64,000 nt of DNA from Prorocentrum cordatum (Eukaryota > Sar > Dinophyceae > Prorocentrales > Prorocentraceae), in the NCBI GenBank assembly GCA_963575745.1, contig CAUYUJ010003670.1:331644-395643 (forward strand), in the 5' to 3' direction. Position 1 is the first letter of the stretch. Each line of letters begins with the position of its first letter. The notes under the pieces were generated by a model. The model made no database searches and had not been told where the DNA came from. It saw nothing but the letters and a program-made list of their open reading frames with translations. Below, piece after piece: positions 54,091 to 62,775 of the stretch. A program made the translations under genes and the position numbers.

Positions 54091-54627
54091 TCCGCGGACG
54101 TGGCGTGGCGCTCCTGGCGGCTGGACGGGGGCTGCCCGCAGCCCAGCTGTCCCTGGACCCGGCTGCAGTTCTGGGCCGGCCTCTTCCTCCTCCCCCCTCC
54201 ATTATTTCCTTCCCCTCTGCCGCACGCGCCTCCCTCTTCCTCCCTCCCTCCTCCTCCTCCTCCTCCTCCTCCTCCTCCTCCTCCTCCTCCTCCTCCTTCC
54301 TCATCTTCGTCCGCCTCCTCCTCCTTCTTCTCCTGCTCCTGATCCTCCTCTTCCTCTTTCTTCCTCCTCCTGGTTCTCCTCCTCCTCGTCGTCCTCCTCC
54401 TCCTCCTCCTCATTCTCCTCCTCCTTCTCCTCCTCCTCCTCCTTCTCCTCCCCGTCGCGCCCACTAGGTGCTGACTGACCGCGCCCTCAGCGCCGAGCCC
54501 TTTGCCTCAGGCTGCGCTCGCGGACCAGCGCCTCCTGCGAGAGTCCGAGGAGAACTCGCCTCTCCGTGGGTCTCTCTGGAGGGAGCTTTCGGAAGCCATC
54601 GGGCCCAGCGGAAGCATAGGCCACTGA
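54091..54627 (+). CDS. Second gene: last two exons (54091-54161 and 54511-54627)
   Basis: The first exon is taken to start after CTCGCAG (54084-54090) and ends at 54161 with LSLDP. A 349-bp intron with a GC donor (54162) and TCAG acceptor (54507-54510) follows, and GCTGC is present at both ends. The second exon reads AALADQRLLRESEENSPLRG, then SLWRELSEAIGPSGSIGH and TGA at 54625-54627. Both exons join in phase 0, and GC3 is high in both. The intron is almost wholly CCT/CTC microsatellite. No domain is recognised; the end is helical and acidic. Upstream exons were not found and could lie beyond LINE-5. The start of the first exon is uncertain. Confidence 0.5.
54240..54462. repeat. CCT/CTC microsatellite filling an intron
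   Basis: Nearly all of the intron between the two exons of the second gene. Very long open frames cross it on both strands and are artefacts. Confidence 0.9.
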
Positions 54628-54778
54628 CGACTTAGTGCACTCATTCTCACAATGATCGACAGCTTGCTTGCACTCTCGGATGCGACGGCACAGCGTCTCA
54701 GGCCGCTCAGGAGGAAAGAGGCTGAGGAGGAGGAGAAGGAAGAGGAGGAGGAGGAGGTGAAGGAGGAGGAGGAGGAGG

Positions 54779-56002
54779 ATGAGGAGGGAGGAGCCTGTAG
54801 CGATTGTAGGCCCAAGCCAGGCTCGAGTTGTGATGCTGCTGCGCAATTGCACAGCCATGCTCACCTCTATCCATGTAGCCTGTGGTGTTCCGTTATGGCT
54901 GCTTTGGATGGCGATGCTTTTTCTGACAGTTTTCTTTTGTTGCATATGTGTCTCGCTTCTGATATTCGTGCAGTTCGCGATCTCCCAGTTCTTCGGAGTG
55001 GAGTTTCCATCAGCGTCTCACCCTGTGCAGGCGGGCTGCACCAAGTTCGTGTCGATCACACCTGCTTTGGATTCCCTGAGTTGACCTGCCAATGCCGGCA
55101 AACACCGAACGTTGTTGCATCCTTGTCCTTGGTTATGCCAGCGTCGCCGCACTCGTACAGGAGCGGAGGTTTTTTACGGTGCGGAGCCTGTAATTACTCG
55201 TCTGGGTGATTATTTGGATTCTACCTCGGCTGCTACTTTTGCTCCTCTGGGTCCAGCTGCCGCTGACTTTCGCCCTCTGCAGGCGCCGGTCGCTGCGCTA
55301 TTGCAACATGATCTGCATCCGGAGCTGCTGAATTCGCCATGGCCCGTTCTGGATACAGCAGTCGCGCTAATTGAAGTTCGTTCTACGATTACATTGTTGG
55401 TACAACGTATCGGGCCACACTCGCCATGCCTCGCGAAGCCGTGCGCGGCGTTGGAAGATCAATTTGAGTCCTTTGCTTCGCGGGTGCAGAAGACTGAGAG
55501 CGATATTCGGGCTCTTAGTGCGGATCTGGGTCCTGCAATAGAGCGCTCGTTGCACGCGCGTCTTCAATAACCTCGACTGACTGATCTTGCTGCCTCGATA
55601 AAAAAGGAAAGGAAGCACATCAAGCTAGCGGAGGCAAACGAAGCGGACGCTCGCAGGGTACATGCCTTGAAGGATGAGTTTCTCGACGCATTGCGGGACA
55701 AGCTCGATGGGCTGCAAATTGCGATTCTCGACCGTGTTGACGCCAAGGAAAGCTTTGCGAAGGTGCTGAATGCAGCCTTGGATGCAGCGACGGGCATCGG
55801 TGCGGGCGAAGAGTCTCTGCCGCAGAATTCGGTGGACAAACATGCTGTCGGTGGCTACGCAGTTGCCCTGCGTGGTTTGCAGCAGAAGCTGTGCAGTTAC
55901 AAGTTTTGTGTAGCGAAGGGCTTGAAATGACAGGGTGAGAGTGCGCCTCAAATCTTCTCGCGTGTGGAAAAAGCTTCAAGAAATCTAGCCTACTAGTCAT
56001 CA
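54779..56002 (+). pseudogene. Coiled-coil reading frame with four in-frame stops
   Basis: One frame carries coding-like sequence across stops at 55082 (TGA), 55568 (TAA), 55928 (TGA) and about 55994 (TAG), with no frameshift needed. The first part has a strongly hydrophobic segment of about 35 residues (VPLWLLWMAMLFLTVFFCCI onward), a likely membrane span. The part after 55112 is Ala/Leu-rich; 55455-55790 is charged and helical (ALEDQFESFASRVQKTESD, ASIKKERKHIKLAEANEADA, VHALKDEFLDALRDKLDGL), a probable coiled coil. It may be a decayed LINE ORF1 or a host pseudogene; neither is proven. Confidence 0.4.
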
Positions 56003-57079
56003 AGGCTGGCTTGCTCACTGATAGTGATAGCGAGGAGGAGCTGGATGTGAAGGGTTCTCTACCGCCAACTTCAACGTGCTCTGAGCTGGCTGGCGCCGCC
56101 CGCTCCCCCTAAGGTTGAACGAGCTTTCTTGGTTTCAATGCGGGGAGGAGGTTGGAGGGAGTGAAAGGAGAAGGAGGAGGAAGAGGACGAGGATGAGGCG
56201 GAGGCGAAAGGAGAGGCAAGCTAAGCGCACTCGTGCCATATCTGGCATTCTACCATCCCGCCCATCCGTTCCCATAGCGCTGAGCTCTTCTCAATCCGCC
56301 GCAAAGGGAGTCAGAGTCAAAAGGACACCGTCGTGTAATGCACAATCAGAAGAACGGAGCTGTGTACACGGGATGAGGAGGAGGTGGCGGATGAGTGGGA
56401 GAATGAGCAGGAGGAAAAGGAACATGAGAAAGGAGGAGCTGGACGACGAAGAACAGCAGCAGCATGAGTTGGAGTTGTATGAGCATGAAGTGCAGGAGGA
56501 CCATGGGGGAACGCGAGAGAACGATGAGGGATTCGGATCCAGAGCAGCGGCCCGCGCCCGCCGGGGCGAACGACGGGAGCACTCAGCGCCGACCTCAAGG
56601 GAGGCGTACGCTTCAGCGGGAGCACCGTTTGAACAGCCGACAACGCTCCGACCGAGACATCGGTAGAACATCTATGGCGCCGCGCCGTTACTTCCAACTA
56701 GCAGCCTTACGACCGTCCCGTGGAGAACGCCTCGACAACCAGGGCAAACTTCGCTTCGGACGCAAGGTTTGCAGTGAGTTTGCTGTGGTGTCGGCTTCGT
56801 CTGCTTCGGCGCGTTCAGAAAAAAAAAAACGACACGGCGACAGATCAACGTTTCAAAATCTGCGGTTCGAGCAACAAGCGAAGGCAGAGAGGGCCGTTCT
56901 CAGCACACAGTCGGAGGAGAGATGATCGTAGTATACATCTGACGCCGGAATGGGGAGGCTGGAGACGAGAACATGACCAGAACAAAAACAACAATAACCA
57001 GGAGGAGGTGGAGGCGGAGGAGGATGAGGACCATGATTGCCAGGGCCAGGAGGAGGACCAGGAGGAGCAGAAGGAGGAG
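56003..57079. other. Non-coding, G/A-rich stretch
   Basis: Scattered GGA/GAG words (56160-56220, 56370-56450, 57000-57080) in otherwise unassigned sequence. The open frames are rich in Arg, Glu and Ser and have no recognised domain. Confidence 0.6.
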
Positions 57080-57570
57080 GAAGGCCAGCATGATGATGAC
57101 GACGGTGATGCTGCGGCAGCCGATGACGATGACTTTCGCGCTGGTGAGGAGGATGCGGATGATGCTTATGATGATTATACTGGTCATTGTGATGATGGTA
57201 CGTTTGATGATGATGAAGGCGATGACGATGACGATGACGATCGCGATGGCGATGACGATGACGCTGACGCTAGTACTTATTATTGTGATGCTGATGATGC
57301 CGATGCTGATAATGCTGCTGCTGACGATGATGCTGCTGCTGATGATGATGCTGAGTATTGTGATGACGATAATGATGCTGCGACTGCTGACGTTGCTGCC
57401 GCTGCTGGTAGTGGTGATGATGCTGATGATCATGCTAACGATGACGATGCTGGTGATTGTGGTGGTGATGATGAAGATGATGATGATGATAATGATAATG
57501 ATGCTGATGACGATGCTGATGATGACGAAGATGATGATGCTTGATTCTGAATATGGTGACCAGTATGATG

Positions 57571-57622
<52 letters not shown>

Positions 57623-57775
57623 GTATGATGCTGCTGATGATGCTGATGTTGACGATGATGCTACTGCTCATGATGCTGCTGATGCTGATGCTGCTGATGA
57701 TGCCGACGATGCTGGTACTGATAATGAGGATGATGATGAAGATGCTGACGATCATGTTGATGATGATGATGATGC

Positions 57776-57810
<35 letters not shown>

Positions 57811-57930
57811 CTGATGATGATGATGATGATGACGATGATGATGCTGATGCTGATGCTGATGCTGATGACGATGATGCTGACGCTGATGCTGATGATGCTG
57901 ATGATGCTGATGGGAAGGAGTAGGAGGTGG
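57080..57930. repeat. GAT trinucleotide array 2, about 850 bp
   Basis: Degenerate GAT/GCT/GAC units, purer from 57565 onward. It reads as Asp/Ala-rich or Met/Leu-rich on plus. The frames of 274, 316 and 219 codons follow the repeat. Confidence 0.95.
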
Positions 57931-58495
57931 GGTAGGCGGAGGAGGAGGCGGAGGATGATGAGGAGGAGGCGGAGGAGGCGGATGAGGAGGAAGAGGTCCG
58001 TGAAGTACGTCCGCTTCTGGGGTCATGGCATGGCCCCTGCGGAGAGGGCAGGTCATCCACAACGGCTGGCAGCAGCTGAGCACGCGGTTGCGCCTAGGGG
58101 GGTACCGAGACCACCTCGGGCGGCAGTTCCGCAGCGGTCAGCAGCCGTGACCGCGCTACGGCCGCTACGGCGCCGGCTACGGATCCCACTGCCGCGGTGA
58201 CCACGGCCACGACCACGACCATGACCCTCCCCAACACGACTACCGAACCCCCTGTCTCCCCTTCCCCCACTCCTTCTTCCTCCCTCCTTCCCCGCCTCTT
58301 GCGGGTGGCCCCCCCGCTCAATCCATACCTGCCCCCCTTCTGCTACGTTTCAGAGTGTGGTGACTGTGTGCGATCCTCCCCCGTACACCCTTTTCGGAAA
58401 AGGCTGTGCCGCGGCGGTATGAGCCCCGCGGCCGCGTGTGGGGCGGCGCCGTTGTGGAGAGGGATAGCAGCGCCAAGGCTGTGACAGAGACAGGA
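57931..58495 (+). other. Short GGA tract then unassigned GC-rich sequence
   Basis: GGCGGAGGA repeats to about 57995. 58010-58160 could hold an exon (one plus frame reads MAWPLRRGQVIHNGWQQL), but no splice partner or domain was found. Confidence 0.4.
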
Positions 58496-58628
58496 GGAGG
58501 AGGAGGAGGAGGAGGAGGAGGAGGAGGAGGAGGAGGAGGAGGAGGAGGAGGAGGAGGAGGAGGAGGAGGAGGAGGGAGGAGGAGGAGGAGGAGGAGGAGG
58601 AGGAACAGGAGGAGGAAACGGAGGAGGA
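58496..58628. repeat. (GGA)n microsatellite
   Basis: Pure to near-pure GGA for about 110 bp. Confidence 0.95.
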
Positions 58629-60639
58629 CAACCCTGGACCAGAAGGTGCCGCGGCGCATCCCCCCCCGTAGCGCGGGCGGGAAGGCGCGGCTGGCGTGGA
58701 CCCGCGGGTCGCGGCGTCGGGGGCGGTGTGGCTGCCTCCTGCGTGGGTTCTAGGATCCGGGGGCGGGCACCAAGGTCGTTCGTCGGTCGTCGTTCGTCGT
58801 CGTCGTCGGTCGTCGTCGCTGCTTGTGTGTGAAGTCCTTTTCATATGACCTTTCTATCCATCATCCCTGCTACCGTCTCGGCTCAGGTACTGGAACAGCG
58901 CCGTTTGCCCGCGGCGCATGGGAAAAAATGGTATCGCTACCCTCTCCCTAACATTCTTCTACTTACGGACAACACTGTAGGTTCGACTCTTCGGTCGTTT
59001 CATTACACTCACAGGTTATCAGCCTATTATATTTTGCCCTCCGTTGTGACACCGCGCGCCGTCTTTGACTTAGCCGCATGGCGCTGGACCCCACGGGGAC
59101 CAGTGCCCTTATGCACTGATCCTGAATGCGTCGGCCGCTACTGTCGCATCGCACGCAACGGTCTGCAAACCGCTCGCCAAAGGGTCACTCTTCTGAGGCT
59201 GGGACTGTGCACATCCATCGCCTGGGGAACCGATCTACCTGGACCTCGGGAGGCGGTGGGTATGAACAGATTCGGGCCCTCTGGGACCCAAACGTATACC
59301 CATCTCCACCACCCCTGGGGGTTCCAGGATGTCGGCTCCCCAAGCAGTGGCATGATTTCTCCACCTCTGGGGCTCCAGGACGTGGCTCCCCAAGCAGTGG
59401 CACCCCTGGGGCTTCCAGGATGTGGCTCCCCAAGCAGTGGCCGCAACTCTTGGCCAGGGCCATTCTTGCGTCCCAGAGATCCGTCGTGGCGAAAACACGG
59501 CAACATCGTGAAACATCACGGCTAGCGCGACCCCATCTCTCTGTCGCCCTTTCCGAGCCGGACCGATCTGTGATGGCACCGGCGCCCCAAACCGGGCGAA
59601 CCCGCCCGGTGTGGAAAGAAGAACGCAACGCGCAGAGCTCAGGATTTGTGACCGCCCTTCGCGGCCGGCGCCTTGGCCGAGCTTCGGCGGCGAGCGAGGG
59701 GGCGGGAGTGAGAAGGGGAAGGCCTTCTCAGAGGGCGGCGGGGCTTCGCAGAAGCCCTGGCGCCTTCTGGCACGTCTTCGGTGTCTTCGAGGAAGGCTTG
59801 GAACGCTTCTCAGAAGGCTGCGGAACGTCCGAACCCTCTGAGATGGCCCGCCCCCTTTCGCTTCCTTCCCGGGCTGGCCGCCGATAGGCGGCCAGAGAGC
59901 CCGACGGCTGCCCCAGCCTGGCAGGAGCGAGCGTGCTCGTGGGCGGCGTGCTGAATTGCAGGCGTGGCCTGCCCCGGCGGCCCCCGGCATGCTTTTGTTC
60001 GGCGCCCCTTGGGCGTCGCGTAGTGGGCGTCACGTACGGGGAGGGGCGGCGAGGGCTGCAGAAAAGGGACCCCTTAGGGTCCCCTGAAGGGGCCCTTGAA
60101 GGCCCCAAAGGGGGCCCTTAGGGACCGAAAAGTGCAGATTTCTTTCCCCCACCCTCATTCATCGCCCCCACATTAAGCGACGCCCAAGGCTCCCAGCGGT
60201 CCTCTGGCGTCTTTTCGGCGGCCCTTCGGCGGCCTTGGGCCGCGCCTGGTCGGACTTCAGAAGACCCCCTCGCGTCGTGAAGAAATCGCGACTGAGGCCT
60301 CTTGGGGCCCTCGCTGGGCTTCGGGATTTTCAAACAACGGGTCGGTATGAACCACTGGTCCCACGTAGTGAAAAAAGACACGACGTCGGGGGTCTACGGC
60401 AGGAACACATTTTGTAACGTCACTGGAGAGCGGCCTTCGGCGGACTTCGGCGGCCCACTGGAATTAGGAAGAGCTTTGGTTTTCGGGCCGATCCTGAGAT
60501 TCGGGTCGAAGAGCCGATTCGTGGCCGAGGCTCGCCTTGTCTGGAAAGGCTCTTGTGCTCTTTTTTGAACGGTCCTCATGGTAGCACATGACTGTACGGT
60601 AGGTGCGCGCCGTCTTGACGCGACGGCGATTACATCCGA
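58629..60639. other. Unassigned stretch with a short tandem repeat
   Basis: A CGTCGTC-rich word near 58775-58815. At 59310-59440 a unit of about 40-50 bp with CCAGGATGTGGCTCCCCAAG and CAGTGGC occurs three times. At 60055-60125 GGGACCCCTTAGGGTCCCC and GGGCCC-type words can fold into hairpins. The AT-richer frame at 58845-59525 has no recognised domain. Confidence 0.55.
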
Positions 60640-60999
60640 ATGCGCCCCTGTCCAGTCACCATATTTGTGCATGTGCAAAACTACAGTGATCGAGACAATT
60701 GGCCTGGACTTGGTCATACTTCACAATGCGGATGGCAGACAGCGCAGCTCCTTCAATTTCAGCACAGCAGCCAGCAGCTGGCCGTTAGCGACATGGCAGA
60801 TTTCGTGGACTTGGCATCCGGATACCACATGTATTCCTGTGGCAAGGACTATCGTATGCTGTTGTTGCCCTTGGCGCTTGCCGAGATGCGATGCCTCACC
60901 AAACCAATGGACTCGGGTGAGCCGCCAGACGAAGACGAGGTGTGCGGATTCGGATGGACGTTTTTCGTTGAAACAGTCCACGCCCTTTTAGAAAATTAA
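60640..60999 (+). CDS. Candidate gene or terminal exon, 119 codons, unknown function
   Basis: An open frame to TAA at 60997-60999 whose product looks protein-like rather than repetitive: SDRDNWPGLGHTSQCGWQTA early, then DMADFVDLASGYHMYSCGKD, RMLLLPLALAEMRCLTKP, PPDEDEVCGFGWTFFVETVH. Codon use is less GC-biased than in the hydrolase, so it may be a retrocopy or of another origin. It could be only a last exon, with an acceptor such as TTTCAG near 60757-60762. No family was recognised. AT-rich sequence follows the stop. Confidence 0.4.
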   Translation: MRPCPVTIFVHVQNYSDRDNWPGLGHTSQCGWQTAQLLQFQHSSQQLAVSDMADFVDLASGYHMYSCGKDYRMLLLPLALAEMRCLTKPMDSGEPPDEDEVCGFGWTFFVETVHALLEN

Positions 61000-61537
61000 T
61001 TAAATATATATTTGCCCTGTTGACGAGGAAGTTGCCAGAAGTCTTCTCCAAGCACAGTTTGATTGGTTGGATTGGGTCGCGCGCAGCAGAGCGTAGCTGA
61101 GGTCCAGAACCCAGAATCATCGTCTCATAGACAGTACGCAGCCGTTTGCGTCAAGACACGGGAATGTTTCTTCCATCGCCGGTTATAACGACCATGGGGG
61201 ATGTATTTTGGTAGCATGCGCGATTCGGACGATCGCGCAGTTTGAATCCCGCGGGTGGCCCAGAATCGGTCGATGTGCTGCTTGCGGAGCGCCGTGGTTG
61301 TTCAAGGTTGAACGATTCATGCGGCGTCAGAGGCCAACCCCGACGTCGTCACGGTACGAACCTGCTTCACTAGATTTCTTGTGTTTGCTTTTCTTGCCGA
61401 CGGGTTTCGTTTCTGTGTGCTACTGTGCAAGCGCACCGTGCGGAGAGCAGGGCCTCGTGAGGTCTCAAGCAGTGGTCTCGGGCAGTGGTGAACACAGCCT
61501 CGTTGGTGACAGGCTGGCGGCGCTCAGCCGCACCCGA
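61000..61537. other. Unassigned sequence
   Basis: No gene or repeat was recognised between the candidate gene and the dispersed flank element. A 410-codon frame begins at 61208 but owes its length to the repeats after 61600. Confidence 0.5.
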
Positions 61538-61600
61538 TGTTTTTTCCCAACCATCCAGTGGTGTTGGGTCCTCGTTTTGAAGAGACAGCGCCCTGCGTCT
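61538..61600 (-). repeat. Dispersed microsatellite-flank element, copy 3 of 3 (inverted)
   Basis: Reverse complement of the flank at 14835-14890 and 24125-24182 (TTTTCCCAACCATCCAGTGG, TGTTGGGTCCTCGTTTTGAA, GACAGCGCCC). It is followed by CCT and CAT microsatellites, as expected for the inverted order. Confidence 0.75.
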
Positions 61601-61602
61601 CC

Positions 61603-61790
61603 TCTCCTGATCCTCCTCCTCCCCCTCCTCCCTCTTCTCATCATCAGCATCATCATCAGCATCATCATCAGCATCATCATCAGCATCATCATCAGCCTCA
61701 TCAGCGTCATCGTCATCATCGTCATCATCGTCATCATCGTTATCATCGTTATCATCGCCATCATCATCGCCGTTCTCGTCACCATCATCG
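61603..61790. repeat. CCT then CAT trinucleotide tract
   Basis: CCTCCT units (61603-61635) followed by CATCAT/CGTCAT units up to the satellite. Confidence 0.92.
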
Positions 61791-61794
61791 ACAC

Positions 61795-62400
61795 CAATTT
61801 CGGCACACCCCTCACGTTTCGTGGCATAGGGAGCTCCACCGAAGGCCCCAGTGCCATCGTCCACATGCGTCTCCCGCACCCATTTCGGCACACCCCTCAC
61901 ACGTGTCGTGGCCCTGTAGGGAGCTCCACCGAAGGCCCCAGTGCCACCGTCCACATGCGTCTAACACACCCATTTCGGCTCATTCCTCACACGTTTCGTG
62001 GCCCCACGGGGAGCTCGACCGACGGCCCCAGTGCCACCGTCCACATGCGTCTAACACACCCATTTCGGCTCATTCCTCACACGTTTCGTGGCCCCACGGG
62101 GAGCTCGACCGACGGCCCCGGTGCCACCGTCCACATGCATCCCCCGCACCCATTTCGGCACATTCCTCACACATTTCGTGGCCCCACGGGGAGCTCGACC
62201 GACGGCCCCAGTGCCACCGTCCACGTGCTTCCCCCGCATCCATTTCGGTACACCCCTCACACGTCTCGTGGCCCCATAGGGAGCTCCACCGAAAGCCCTA
62301 GTGCCACCGCCCGCATGCGCCCCCCACACTCATTTCAGCACCCCCCTCATACGCTTCGTGGCCCCATAGGGAGCTCCATCGAAGGCCCCAGTGCCACATT
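61795..62400 (+). repeat. 90-bp satellite, array 3 (about 7 units, exact 90-bp period)
   Basis: GTGGCCC boxes at 61909, 61999, 62089, 62179, 62269 and 62359 are exactly 90 bp apart; a first partial unit lies near 61819. Each carries GGAGCTC-ACCGA-GGCCCC and CAGTGCCACCGTCCACATGC. The most homogeneous of the three arrays. The LTR element begins 48 bp after it. Confidence 0.95.
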
Positions 62401-62447
62401 GCCCCTCTGGCCCCAGCGCTGCAACGTCGACCGCTGGTGATGGCACT

Positions 62448-62629
62448 TGTGACAGGGTTCCTGTTTTCGGTATTATAGGTTTAGCTTAATGATCTTTTCT
62501 GTTGATCATGTCACGAGAGCGAGTGGGCACTCGCTTGCTTCAGACACAGAGGTCAGCTAGAGAAGGCAGCACTGTTGTTTGCCGATTTGGCTCAAGGCAA
62601 AAGCATCCGCTCATCTCGCTGCTGCCACA
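62448..62629 (+). repeat. 5' LTR, 182 bp
   Basis: Begins TGTGACAG and ends CTGCCACA, imperfect inverted repeats of each other (7/8), with the standard TG...CA ends. It lies two bases before the primer-binding site. The sequence GCACT at 62443-62447 would be the 5' copy of a 5-bp target duplication. The partner LTR is outside the window, so the limits are inferred. Confidence 0.7.
62575..62596 (+). other. Weak spliced-leader-like segment inside the LTR
   Basis: The 3' half reads GATTTGGCTCAAG, close to the leader end CATTTTGGCTCAAG (14 of the last 16 bases match), but only about 16 of 22 match overall. It could be a trace of a trans-splicing event captured in the LTR, or chance. Confidence 0.3.
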
Positions 62630-62631
62630 GT

Positions 62632-62642
62632 TGGTAGCGGAG
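62632..62642 (+). promoter_or_regulatory. Primer-binding site for initiator tRNA-Met
   Basis: TGGTAGCGGAG is complementary to a tRNA 3' end reading CTCCGCTACCA, which fits an initiator tRNA-Met acceptor stem starting AGCGGAG. Plant copia elements use TGGTATCAGAGC at the same place. It starts two bases after the proposed LTR end. Confidence 0.65.
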
Positions 62643-62775
62643 TGGTGGTCAGCCATGGCCGGCAGGGGTGGACCCAGGCGCCGCTAGGGCGGTGGCGTCG
62701 GGGACCGCTCGAGAGGCCAGGCGACTGCCGCTCCTCCGAGGACGTGCAGTGCGTGGATCCACGGCGGGCGTGAGC

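Noticed and set aside
61208-62440. 410-codon frame ending in 30-residue repeats
   Set aside because: Made of unassigned sequence, a CCT/CAT microsatellite and satellite array 3; no conserved protein part.
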